NCBI GenBank assembly: GCA_963921195.1
Contig: OY992537.1
Span: 34,705,410-34,769,409 of the forward strand
DNA from: Pegoplata infirma
Lineage: Eukaryota; Arthropoda; Insecta; Diptera; Anthomyiidae
Reading direction: 5' to 3'
DNA: 64,000 bases
Below are positions 10,611 through 20,011 of this stretch, one piece after another (the stretch's first letter is position 1; every line of letters begins with the position of its first letter). The notes beneath the pieces are model-generated. The model was given only the letters and a program-made list of their open reading frames with translations, was not told where the DNA came from and did not search any database. A program made the translations under genes and the position numbers.

Positions 10611-12592
10611 TAGCCCAGGAAAATAAGGAGAAAAAAAGGGTAATCTGCGGAAAATCGGATAGGTTCTCTGAAAATTTGCACAGACCTTTGTTTTCACAAT
10701 ATAAATAAGAAAAAAAAAGTCCCAAGAAATCACCCGTGTCCTTGCTGAGATATTGAGGTCAAAGGTCACAAAAACCGGGTTTTTTACAGTTTTTTGCTAA
10801 TATCTCACTTGATATGCGTCAAACGCTTTAAGAGTCTATTACAAAACTTGTAGAATATAAAATTATCTACAATATGTTCCTAAATACCTTTTTCGTATCT
10901 CCCACCGTTTCTGAGATATTAAGGCCAATATTCACAAAAACCAGATTTTTTACAGTTTTTTGCTAATAGCTTGCTTGATATGAGTGATACGCTTTAAAAG
11001 TGTATTAAAGAACTTATAGAATATAAAATTTAGTACAAATTTCTATTTATAATTTTTTTCGTAGCCCTCACCGTTTTTGAGATATGGGCGAATTTATCTA
11101 TAATTTATGAATATAATAGGGGACACAAAATAATGACACCAAACATGAAAACTGAAAAGGGCATATCTTTAAAACGAAATCGTGTATTACTAAAAAATAA
11201 AAAGTGCTACGCAGATAATAAATCTAGCTTTTATTTGAATCCGATCTAGATCTGATTGTGTAATTAATGAAAATGCTGCGAAAGTTGATTTGTAAAATTA
11301 TGTTATTTTAAAATATTTTTTAGATGCAGGTAACTTAGTGTAGAGAAATTAAAAAAGCAACAAAAAATATTTCGTGTGTTATAAAAAAAAGTTGGAGGTC
11401 ATAAATTAAATGGCCTCAGAAATGGGTGTCTCTTACAACACAATCCTGGCCTGAAACTTTTTGTTGATCGGCAAGTTATATGATACCTGAAGATAAACAA
11501 AAATATTATTACTAAAAATACAAAATTTTGAACTTAGAAAAAATCGAGTATTTTTGGAAAAATACAAAAAATATTTTAATATAATTTTATTTTCTAGCTC
11601 GACTCTCGTAGCATACACTTAAAATAAAACCTATGTCAAAGCTGCAGAAAAATCTGCATATTTTGAGCTAAATGAGAAAATCTGTCGAGACAGCAGACAA
11701 ATCTGCTGATTTCAGCTGAAAATTCTCTGATTTTATCAGAAAAATCAGCTCATTTTAGCAGAAAAAATCTGTTGATTTCAGCTAGCCAATCTAATGATTG
11801 GTTGAAAAAAAAACTTTTTTTTAAAGATATTTCTTTAAAATTAGAAAAATATCCTGCTGATTTTCTATACTAAATGACTGAAAACTTAGTAAAAGGATCT
11901 ATTTCAGCAGAAAAATCCGCTTAAAGTTTGAAGCTGAAAGTTGTTTACAGGTTTTTTGACAGAGTTTTTTTCATGAGTGTATTCATAGATTACACAATCT
12001 GCTCTAGATCAGACTCAACTAAAAGCTAGATTAAATATCTACGTAGCACTTTTTATTTTTTAGTAATACACGATTTCGTTTTAAAGATATGCCCTTTTCA
12101 GTTTTCATGTTTGGTGTCATTATTTCGTGTCCTTATTATATTCATAAATTAAAGATAAATTCGCCCATATCACAAAAACGGTGAGGGATACGAAGAAACT
12201 TACAGAGAGAAATTTGTACATAAGACTCATATCAAGCGAGATATTAGCAAAAAACTGTAAAAAAATCTGGGTATTGTGAGTTTTGGCCTTAATATCTCAG
12301 AAACGGTGAGAGATACGAAAAAAGTATTAAGAAACATATTGTAGATAATTTTATATTCTACAAGTTTTGTAATAGACTTTTGAAGCGTATGACGCATATC
12401 AAGCGAGATATTAGCAAAAAACTGTAAAAAAAACCCCGGTTTTTGTGACCTTTGACCTTAATATCTCAGCAAGGACACGGGTGATTTCTTGGGACTTTTT
12501 TTCCTTATTTAGATTGCCAAAACTAAGATCAGTGCAAATTTTCAGAGAACCTATCCGATTTTCCGCAGATGACCCCTTATTTTCCTGGGCTA
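10611..12592. mobile_element. Foldback element, ~650-bp arms, 3-bp target duplication
   Basis: Ends TAGCCCAGGAAAATAAGG and CCTTATTTTCCTGGGCTA. Arms are about 10611-11275 and 11975-12592, with a ~700-bp centre. The uninterrupted paralogue at 29887-29915 reads across the junction and shows that insertion duplicated AAA (10608-10610, 12593-12595). The arms carry repeated ATATCTCA...AACGGTGAG blocks. No transposase is seen. The superfamily is not clear; a 3-bp duplication would fit Harbinger- or CACTA-like integration. Confidence 0.8.
11630..11940. repeat. AATCTGCTGATTTCAGC motif cluster in the foldback centre
   Basis: Short imperfect repeats of CAGCAGAAAAATCTGC and TGATTTCAGCTGAAA, many of them palindromic, fill the central loop. 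Confidence 0.5.
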
Positions 12593-13390
12593 AAAAGCTT
12601 AGAATTGGTGAAAAAGTAGTTTCGGTTAAAAAAAAATGATTTTTTTCACGAAAAACAAAATTATGTTAAAAAAAAAAATTTAATGAACCCAAAATTTTGG
12701 TGAAAAAAGTTTTTGATGAATTTTTTTGATGAAAAGAAAAATTTTTTGATGTAAAAAAAATGATGAAAAAAAAATTTTTTTTGGTGAAAAAAAAATTCAT
12801 AATAAAAAATTTGATAAAAAAATTTGATGAAAACAAATATGATAAATAAAAAATTTAGGAAAAAAAAATTGATGAAAAAAAAAAATTGATGAAAAAAAAA
12901 ATTGAAGGAAAAAAATTTATGAAAAAAAAAATTTTATGAAAAAAATTAATGAAAAAATAAAAATTTGGTGAAAAAAAAAAAATTGATAAAAAAAAATTTG
13001 TTAAAACAAAAATATGATGAAAAAAAAAAAGTTTGATGAAAAAAAAAAATTTATGAAAAAAAAATTTTATGAAAAAAAAGTTTGATGGAAAAAAAATTTA
13101 TAAAAAAAAATTTGATGAAAAAACAAAATTTTTTTGTTGAAAGATAATTATGTTACTTTTTATTCACCAGCTGGTGAAAAACGGGTTTGTTCACCACGAG
13201 GTGAATTATTATCCAAGTTACAAACCCAAGTTATTAAAATTTTTGGTTTTAAGAAAATGAAAATAGTACTTCTTGTTTTCTTTTTCGTTAATTGTTAGCT
13301 TATATAGTCAAAACTGAGGTGGCGTCCTGCAACTTTTTTAAAATTAGACACCAGCCTAAAAACATCATGTTAAACAAAAAAATCTTGTAA
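12593..13390 (+). repeat. Composite repeat, right half: GATGAAAAAAAATTT array and tail
   Basis: Begins AAAAGCTTAGAATTGGTGAA, then about 500 bp of degenerate GATGAAAAAAAATTT units (12640-13140), then the conserved short frame at 13152-13262 and a tail with GTTAGCTTAT, GGCGTCCTGC and TTAAAATTAGACA shared with 33713-33825. Confidence 0.7.
13152..13262 (+). other. Conserved 37-codon reading frame in the repeat, copy 1
   Basis: Encodes a peptide with FYSPAGE, SPRGELLSKLQ and KIFGFKKM. Three other copies (33602, 33928, 46524) keep the same frame and motifs with no indel or stop, and several differences are synonymous. There is no convincing start or upstream exon, so this may be a captured coding fragment. 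The FYSPxG start recalls methyl-CpG-binding-domain-type sequences, but only weakly. Confidence 0.5.
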
Positions 13391-14400
13391 AATTACAAAA
13401 AAAACCTCGTAAAATTATTTTTTTGCTACCTGCTACTTTATCAGATTTCTTAGTAAAAATTACATTTTTTGTAAAAAGCTTTTAAAATTACAAACAATTC
13501 GCAAGCTATTTAGCAATAAAATTGTAAATTTACAACATTGTTTGACGTGCAAAAATCACAAGGACTTTTCATAACTTTACTAGATTTTGTTTTACCCAGC
13601 AAAACTTTGGTAATGGGTAGTGATTATATAACACATTACCTGGTAATGCATATACCTTATTTGTAGCATTATTTTAGGATGTCTTACCAAACATTTGTTC
13701 CACAACGTATTATTTTCAAGTGAAATATAATGCATTACAAATAATTTGCTACGTAATGCATGATTATTGGAAAAAATGTATTTCATATTGATTATTTCTA
13801 AACATTAAATCATGGATGACTTATATTTGGTTACATTATGTATTATTTGAAAGTTTGAAATAATGCATTATTTATAATTGGATGCATAATGCATTACAAT
13901 AACATAAAAAATAATAATTTTATAAAAAAATGCATAAGTTTAAACTAGAGATGGGCTCACGACAGGAAATTTCTAAAGACACACACTCACGAGCATATTT
14001 TATCTACTTACACTCACTTACAATCACGTGAGTAAATTTAATACAAAATTACTTTTTCACTACTCGTAACACCTTATATATTATGTTCTGGTATGCTATA
14101 TTATTTCATTTCTCGTAACCTATAAAATATCATATATTTTACACCTTACTCGTATTCTTCGTTATAAATTTATGACTTATTTTATACCTTACTGGTATTC
14201 TTTGTGATAATGTGGATGCATTACTTTGAGTCTCATCGCCTGTTAAAATCATCAATGCTGCAATGTATAAAATAAGAGATCCAATACCTTATTTTATACC
14301 TTATTTGGTAATCTAAGTTTTGCTGGGTACCTCCTATTTTATGTAAATTTCTAATAAAAATTACGAGCTTTTTTGTAATTTTACAAGTTTTTTACCTCAA
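13363..14400. mobile_element. CTTGTAAAATTACAAG-type MITE, interrupted
   Basis: 13363-13594 and 14328-14400 carry AATCTTGTAAAATTACAA, TTGTAAATTTACAAC and TACCTCCTATTTTA motifs as in 1335-1768. A second MITE (13595-14327) splits them at TA. Confidence 0.55.
13595..14327. mobile_element. MITE with CCCAGCAAAACTT ends and TA duplication
   Basis: TIRs CCCAGCAAAACTT / AAGTTTTGCTGGG, with TA on both sides (13593-13594, 14328-14329). The interior is rich in TAATGCATTA palindromes and contains a fragment of a GTGAGTG-type hAT MITE (13945-14045, AGAGATGGGCTCACG). The unsplit host repeat at 1530-1560 shows the empty site. Confidence 0.7.
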
Positions 14401-14402
14401 GG

Positions 14403-14498
14403 GTTACCAACATGATTTGGAATTGCAGACACAAATGAAGGAATTAGCATTTTCTGATTCCTTCATTTGTGTCTGCAATTTCAGATCATGTTGGTAAC
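14403..14498. repeat. 96-nt near-perfect hairpin, 42-bp stem
   Basis: GTTACCAACATGATTTGG... (14403-14444) pairs with 14457-14498 over 42 bp. The only imperfections are two G-U wobbles, and the loop is 12 nt. It could be a minimal MITE or a small-RNA precursor. It would be transcribed as part of the host intron. No relative is seen elsewhere in the window. Confidence 0.7.
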
Positions 14499-14521
14499 AC
14501 TTGCGAAATAATGTAAAAGTA

Positions 14522-14645
14522 TATTATTAATCAGTGATCGGTTTTAAGGTATTCTAGATGTCCATCTGTCTTTTGAAATGGCAATCACGGCCAAAACATT
14601 ACACAGATGTGACTAAAACTTAACATATTTACTTGTTGTTGCCTT
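14522..14645 (+). mobile_element. DINE-1-like fragment
   Basis: ATCAGTGATCGGTTTTAAGG, TTCTAGATGTCCATCTGTC and CATTACACAGATGTGACT correspond to the middle of the copies at 50094-50710 and 60451-61047. Confidence 0.55.
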
Positions 14646-14698
14646 TAAAAATATTAATATCAACAAATATTTTGGCGTTTAAAAATCCTCAAAATACA

Positions 14699-14709
14699 TA
14701 TCATGCTAT
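14699..14709. repeat. Target-site duplication, 3' side of the LOA element
   Basis: TATCATGCTAT, repeated exactly at 19983-19993. It bounds the AACCT-repeat tail of the element. Confidence 0.85.
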
Positions 14710-14812
14710 GGTTAGGTTAGGTTAGGTTGTAAGTGGCTGCTGACGTTTTACGTCAACACACGTAGACTCTGAGGTCCATTGTGATACCACGGGATCGTAA
14801 TAGGTTTCCCTA
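14710..14812 (-). other. 3'UTR and AACCT-repeat tail of the LOA element
   Basis: About 100 nt follow the ORF2 stop. The tail, read on the minus strand, is three to four copies of AACCT ending directly at the target duplication, with no poly(A). Short tandem-repeat tails instead of poly(A) are known in several non-LTR clades. Confidence 0.7.
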
Positions 14813-17800
14813 CTAGTCCCTGTCGTTAAACCAGTTTGAGCTTCTTATGAAACTCCTTAGATGTTGAATTTTGACATCCGACAAATCTGAAAGATCGTAC
14901 AGCTCCCTAGATCCCAGTGAAGCAAGTCGCTGACCAGAAAGTGCCGGGCAATGGCAAATAAAGTGTTCGATAGTTTCCAACTCCTCTTCATCCATGCAAC
15001 TTCGGCAAAAGTCATTCGACGGCACATTTAACCGCTCTGCGTGCTTCCCTATAAGACAGTGTCCGGTAATTATAGAAACCACCGTTGAAATCTCTCCTCT
15101 TGGAAGCGATATCAGCTCACTTGTGCGCCCCTGATTAAGAGAAGGCCAAATCAGTCGTGTTGTCTCACACGTCCATCCATTTGCCCATCTTTGATTAGTC
15201 TCCGTCGCAGAACAAAGCCGTAGGTTTTGCTTGCAAGTTTCTAGAGGCGTACCAACACATTCCAATTCTGTTGGAACCTGTAAGGTAGTTCCTAGTCTTG
15301 CAAGCTCATCGGCTTTGCAATTCCCTGGAATGTCTCTGTGCCCTGGGACCCATATGAGTCGTATGTTAAACTGCTTGGCCATCTCATTTAAAGACGTGCG
15401 GCAGTTAAGGGCAGATCTTGTTTTCAGAAACATTGAATCCAGGGACTTGACCGCGGCTTGACTGTCAGTATAGATGTTGACTGCGGTTGTAGACAAGACA
15501 TTGCAGCTCAACCAGTCAGCCACTTCTTTTATTGCCAGCATCTCTGCCTGGTAAACACTGCAATGATCTGGCAATCTACGAGCCAGGCTCAACCCAAGCT
15601 CTTCCGAATAGACTCCAAAGCCCACTTGTTCGTGCAGCCTCGATCCATCTGTGTAAAAATTTATGGTAGCTCCACTACCCGGAGTATCCCCCATCCAAGA
15701 CTCCCTGGATGGTATCATAGTGGTAAAGTGGCGCTCAAAGAGGCTCAAAGAGGGAGCACAGTCCACATTTTGTGGTATTGTTATCTTTTTCAAGATTGCG
15801 CTATGGCCACAATCACTGCTCCTCCATTGCAGCGTGCTATTAAGTCGAATTGCCGATGCAGCCGCATACTGCCTACCCAATATGTCCAAGGGTATCAGGT
15901 GAAGGAGGATTTCTAATGCAGCCGTAGGTGTAGTACGAAGAGCACCAGTGATGCACATTGACGCCATTCTCTGTACCTTCGTGATAAAGACAAAGTTCGC
16001 TTTTGTTTCCAAAGCAGGCCACCAGACAATGATTCCATACAGCAAAATTGGACGCACCACTGCTGTATAGATCCAATGAACGACTTGAGGGCTAAAACCC
16101 CATCGTTTTCCAATGGCCCTTTTACAGGAATACAAAGCAATCGTTGCTTTTCTCACCCGTTCCTCAATATTACGCCTTAAATTCAGCTTCCTATCTAGAA
16201 ATACTCCAAGATACTTGGCTCCATCTGAGAAGGTGATTTCAGTACCGTCCAGAGAAATAGGATCAAAAGCAGGAATCTTATTTTTCCTTGTAAACAAAAC
16301 AAGCTCTGTTTTACTAGGATTAACTCCTAGGCCACAGTCTCTTGCCCATTTAGACAGATCTTTCAGAGAACCCTGAAGAATGTCCCGCAATGTTGGCAGA
16401 TGCTTCCCCTTTACCGCTATCGCGACATCGTCAGCATATGCGATAACATGACAACCACGTGCTTCTAGAGATAGTAGCATTGAATTCAGTGCCAGGTTCC
16501 AAAGAAGCGGCGAAAGAACACCTCCTTGTGGTGTGCCCCTATTGACAAATCGAGATATGACGGACGCTCCCAATTCAGACGTTATACGTCTATTGGCAAG
16601 TAGGTTTTCCACCATTAAAACGATTTCACGCTTTACTCCCAGACCAGACAATGCCAATATTATCGATTCTGGAATGACATTATTAAAAGCCCCCTCAATA
16701 TCAAGAAAGGCCACCATAGTGTACTCCTTTACCGAAAGCGATCTCTCGATGGTACCAACGAGCTCATGAAGAGCTGTTTCCGTTGATCGTCCCTTGCTGT
16801 ATGCATGTTGCTTTGTCGAAAGCAACCTCGGGTCAATCACTCTACGCAAATATGAGTCTATCATTCGTTCCATTGTCTTTAACAAAAAAGAAGACAGACT
16901 AATTGGTCTGAAATCCTTCGGAGCTGTGTGGGAACTTTTCCCAGCCTTCGGGATAAATACGACTCTGGTATCCCTCCATTTTAAAGGAATATACGACCAG
17001 TTGATGCATGCTGTGTATAGATTATACAGCAACGGGGCTATATAGTCCAACACTTGCTGCAACTCAGCCGGGATTATACCATCAGGTCCCGGAGATTTAT
17101 AGGGCCTGAAGCTTTTTATCGCCCAGATTAATGTTGGCATATTTATTATTTCCGAAGCAATTTCAGATGCTTGGGCGTCAGAACGTTCCAAAGCTTGAAA
17201 CGGCGTCATGGAATTGCCCGGAAAATGCGTGTTTAAAAGGAGATCCAGCGACTCTCCACTGGAGGAAGACCACACCCCATTAGGATCTTTCAGGTATCCT
17301 AGGGTGCAAGGAGAAGAAGCCAGAACCTTGCGCAGCCTGGATGCCTCAGAAACGTCTTCTATGTTTCCACAGAAGTTTTTCCAAGAATCACATTTGGCAT
17401 TTCTGATCATCTTTTTATAACTCTTAAGTTGCAGCCTGTATGCAGACCAGTCCTCGTCCGCTCTTGAAAATTTAGCCTTATTAAAGAGCTTTCTGCAGGA
17501 ATCTCTGCTCGTCTGCAACTCATTTGACCACCAAGGTGGCTTTTTTTTCCCTCTAGGCTTTGCAGAAGGGCAAGACGCATCCAGGCACCTATTACAAACA
17601 TTTGTTATATGGTCAACCAGACAGTCAATTTCCGCTAAACTATGCGGTTCAGATAGGGGTACTTCATCCAAAAGCAAAGAAAAAGTCTCCCTATATTTCA
17701 CCCAGTTTGTTCTTCTCAGATTTCTAGAGACTGTCTCAACCGGGGCACGCTCCCTGAGTAAAAACTCAATGTACCGATGATCTGAGAAAGAATGCTCTTC

Positions 17801-18406
17801 CAAAACTCTCCAGTCATCAATTCTATCAGACAATGTATCTGATACAAGTGTTACGTCAAGAACCTCTTGCCGCGTACTTGTAACGAAAGTTGGTTCACTA
17901 CCCTTGTTACAAATATACAGGTTAGTGCTTAACAAAAACTCCAAAAGTGATTCGCCTCTATCATTTGTGTCTGTACTACCCCATATCGAATGATGTGCAT
18001 TAGCATCACAGCACACTAGTAACTGGTGTCCCCTAGATTCAGACTCCCGAATCAGACCGCCAACCTTCTCCGGGGGTATTGGCCCCGGATTAGGAAAATA
18101 CGCAGAGGCGAGCCAAATAGATTTCCCATGAAGCTCTAAGCTAGCCGCTGTAACATCCATATCACTAAAAGTTGATAAAAAGAATATATTTAAGCCATTT
18201 TTCGCCAAGATGCAGGCTCTTGGTGAGCCCTCACCTTTGGCAACCATCAACTTAAACCCAGGGGTCTTCAATCCGCAAACCCTGCCACCCCGCACCCAGG
18301 GCTCTTGGATAAAAACCAAGTCAACTGCTCCTGTCGTCAGGCGCAGCAATAGTGCAGCTGAGGCTGCCTTACAGTGATGGAGGTTTATTTGTAGGAACCG
18401 CAACAT
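14813..18406 (-). CDS. LOA retrotransposon ORF2: endonuclease, reverse transcriptase, RNase H (intact)
   Basis: A 1197-aa open frame. I take the start as the ATG at 18406-18404, because the endonuclease begins there with the usual QINLHHCK motif; the open frame runs 46 codons further upstream but only overlaps ORF1. Residues 1-215 are an APE-type endonuclease (QINL, IQEPW, CCDANAHH, SFSDHR). Residues about 470-745 are reverse transcriptase, with the catalytic aspartate in FLDIEGAF near 569, NRGTPQGGVLSP near 622, and YADD at 657-660. RNase H lies at about 915-1040 with D920, E955, D981, H1023 and D1033. A CCHC zinc motif sits near 1134-1153. All catalytic residues visible in the motifs are present and there is no stop or frameshift, so this copy may encode active enzyme. 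It starts 38 nt before ORF1 ends, which suggests coupled translation. Confidence 0.93.
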   Translation of the reverse strand: MLRFLQINLHHCKAASAALLLRLTTGAVDLVFIQEPWVRGGRVCGLKTPGFKLMVAKGEGSPRACILAKNGLNIFFLSTFSDMDVTAASLELHGKSIWLASAYFPNPGPIPPEKVGGLIRESESRGHQLLVCCDANAHHSIWGSTDTNDRGESLLEFLLSTNLYICNKGSEPTFVTSTRQEVLDVTLVSDTLSDRIDDWRVLEEHSFSDHRYIEFLLRERAPVETVSRNLRRTNWVKYRETFSLLLDEVPLSEPHSLAEIDCLVDHITNVCNRCLDASCPSAKPRGKKKPPWWSNELQTSRDSCRKLFNKAKFSRADEDWSAYRLQLKSYKKMIRNAKCDSWKNFCGNIEDVSEASRLRKVLASSPCTLGYLKDPNGVWSSSSGESLDLLLNTHFPGNSMTPFQALERSDAQASEIASEIINMPTLIWAIKSFRPYKSPGPDGIIPAELQQVLDYIAPLLYNLYTACINWSYIPLKWRDTRVVFIPKAGKSSHTAPKDFRPISLSSFLLKTMERMIDSYLRRVIDPRLLSTKQHAYSKGRSTETALHELVGTIERSLSVKEYTMVAFLDIEGAFNNVIPESIILALSGLGVKREIVLMVENLLANRRITSELGASVISRFVNRGTPQGGVLSPLLWNLALNSMLLSLEARGCHVIAYADDVAIAVKGKHLPTLRDILQGSLKDLSKWARDCGLGVNPSKTELVLFTRKNKIPAFDPISLDGTEITFSDGAKYLGVFLDRKLNLRRNIEERVRKATIALYSCKRAIGKRWGFSPQVVHWIYTAVVRPILLYGIIVWWPALETKANFVFITKVQRMASMCITGALRTTPTAALEILLHLIPLDILGRQYAAASAIRLNSTLQWRSSDCGHSAILKKITIPQNVDCAPSLSLFERHFTTMIPSRESWMGDTPGSGATINFYTDGSRLHEQVGFGVYSEELGLSLARRLPDHCSVYQAEMLAIKEVADWLSCNVLSTTAVNIYTDSQAAVKSLDSMFLKTRSALNCRTSLNEMAKQFNIRLIWVPGHRDIPGNCKADELARLGTTLQVPTELECVGTPLETCKQNLRLCSATETNQRWANGWTCETTRLIWPSLNQGRTSELISLPRGEISTVVSIITGHCLIGKHAERLNVPSNDFCRSCMDEEELETIEHFICHCPALSGQRLASLGSRELYDLSDLSDVKIQHLRSFIRSSNWFNDRD

Positions 18407-19771
18407 CTTGCTTTTTTTCCACCATCCTTTCCACCACCGTGTTATTGGCTTCATCCTCCGTGTTATCATAGAGGTCGCATTCGTCCCCAGATTCGGTTTC
18501 GAATAAGCCAGATATGTGTCCCATCTGTTCTGAATCGGAGGCAACAGAACTCTCCGAATTCCTCACTGCATGGGCCTCGTCCTGAATGTCACCCATAGTG
18601 GCATCAGCTTTATCCTCCGTGCCATCACAGAGGTCGCATTCGTTGCCAGATTCGGTTTCGAAAATGCCAGATGCATCTCCCATCAGCCTAGAATCGGTCA
18701 GCTGAATATCAACCTTTTCCAGATTCTCCTCCCCAGCCGACTCTGCCACTGGCTTGTCTGCTTCCAAAATAGGCTTCTGGTCGCCTTGTAGACATTGACT
18801 CTTATATGAAAAAAGCCAAATCTAATAATGCCGTCAGTCCTGGCTAAAAGCGGAAGCGATTCCTCATTAACCAAGACCACTGCTTGACGACGAGCGCCCT
18901 CCATCTCACCCAATCTGGCAATTTGCCAATTCTGAGTTGGAAGGTCAGGATTGCAGACTTTTATCATCTTTAGAATCACCGCAGTGTCACTTGTAGCCAT
19001 TGGGATCCATGCATGAGCTCTGGGTTGCGAGGGGATATCATGTTTTTCCACAACGTCCAGTCTGGCTCCAGGCCATAACTCTCCCACTTGGCTAATGGCA
19101 ACCTTAAACACGGCTGCGGATCTTTCGTTTCCAAAAGCAACGAGTTTTACTCGCCCCTGATACCAACCTGCGTTGACAGTAGTAGGGAGAAAATCAGGCA
19201 TACTCTCAAGAAGCCTATAGTAGATTTCATTTAGTTTAGTTTCAACTAAACTCCACTTGTCCCTTGGAATACTACAATCCCCATTTTGCCTGTTTATCAC
19301 AGCCCTAACGAAGTTACCTTTCACCACTTCACTAAAAGACTGAGTCCAGACGTTGCCGGTCACCTTAGATCTTTTAGGTAAAGGTTTCTCGTCGGGCGAG
19401 CGCAACCTTTTACCAGACTTCGATGACGAGGCCGAAACAGCGCTCTGTTTGTCAGATGCGCGCATTGCCGAAAGTTTGTCCTGTTCTTCAATGACTCCTT
19501 TCGCCCATGATAGCGACGCCTTCTCACGTTCGGAGAGCTTCGTTCCATCGAGTTGGCTTAGTCTGTTAATTATTTTCAAACAAAGCCTTCTCTGGTTGTG
19601 CCTGACCTTTGATGGCTTAAGTTTCTTTTTCTTTTTACCACCAATATTAGGCTGAGCACCCCTACCAGAATCAAGGCCGGACTTCAAGGTCGCAACCCTA
19701 AGACCAGTGCTAGGACCAGCACCAGTCGGTGAGGCAGAGCCTCGAACTAAATCGGTATCATTTGTGTCCAT
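18369..19771 (-). pseudogene. LOA retrotransposon ORF1 (DUF4780-like nucleic-acid-binding protein), one-base frameshift
   Basis: ORF1 starts at the ATG at 19771-19769 and is open for 357 codons to 18698, but the natural reading appears to change frame near 18784-18787. There a codon AAG is followed by GCG, and loss of one G in this GC-rich spot would explain the shift. Beyond it, the other frame stays open to a TAA at 18371-18369. The N-terminus is basic, with a lysine run at about 46-50. Residues about 145-330 resemble the DUF4780 domain of LOA-type ORF1 proteins (LWPGARL and IPSQPRAHAWIP blocks). The C-terminal tail is very acidic and contains two copies of a block with FETESG and ECDL. The ORF1 role in this clade is binding of element RNA. 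The tail stop overlaps the ORF2 start by 38 nt. A sequencing error cannot be excluded as the cause of the break. Confidence 0.8.
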
Positions 19772-19910
19772 ATTTTCATTTTCCTTGATGTGGTAATGAA
19801 AATATCACAAAAATACCTATTACGAACAAACCTATTACGAACAATTTTAGTAATTCAATTTATAGCACGGAGTTAAAATAAAACACGTCCACACTCGTCA
19901 ACAGTTGAAC

Positions 19911-19912
<2 letters not shown>
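19772..19912 (-). other. 5'UTR of the LOA element
   Basis: 141 nt between the poly(A) run and the ORF1 start. It contains a direct duplication of a CCTATTACGAACAA unit (plus-strand reading, 19817-19845). An internal pol II promoter is expected here from family knowledge, but no element is certain. Confidence 0.5.

Positions 19913-19983
<71 letters not shown>
19913..19983 (-). repeat. Poly(A) run at the 5' end of the LOA element (poly(T) on +)
   Basis: An uninterrupted run of 71 T on the plus strand, meaning 71 A on the element's sense strand, placed before its 5'UTR and inside the target duplication. Poly(A) is normally found at the 3' end of a retrotransposed copy, so this position is unusual. 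Confidence 0.8.
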
Positions 19984-19985
<2 letters not shown>

Positions 19986-19993
19986 CATGCTAT
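19983..19993. repeat. Target-site duplication, 5' side of the LOA element
   Basis: Exact copy of the 11-mer at 14699-14709. It lies outside the homopolymer, so the poly(A)/poly(T) run was inserted together with the element. The next bases repeat a 13-bp unit beginning CATGCTAT. Confidence 0.85.
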
Positions 19994-20011
19994 ATTTTCA
20001 TGCTATATTTT

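Larger units (their letters stand above)
14710..19982 (-). mobile_element. LOA-clade non-LTR retrotransposon, near full length
   Basis: A 5.27-kb minus-strand element flanked by an exact 11-bp target duplication, TATCATGCTAT, at 14699-14709 and 19983-19993. On its sense strand the order is a run of about 70 A, a ~140-nt 5'UTR, ORF1 (DUF4780-like, frameshifted), ORF2 (EN-RT-RNaseH, intact), a ~100-nt 3'UTR and a tail of AACCT repeats. An APE-type endonuclease plus an RNase H domain and a DUF4780-type ORF1 fit the LOA clade (Bilbo/Loa relatives). The exact duplication and intact ORF2 indicate a young insertion. It lies in the large intron in the same orientation as the host gene. Confidence 0.9.

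Noticed and set aside
14710..14732. Interstitial telomere repeat
   Set aside because: Only three to four units, exactly at the retrotransposon 3' terminus and bounded by the target duplication, so it is the element's tail.
15231..17601. Several 60-150-codon open frames on both strands within the retrotransposon
   Set aside because: They are out-of-frame shadows of the ORF2 coding region, with no motifs of their own.
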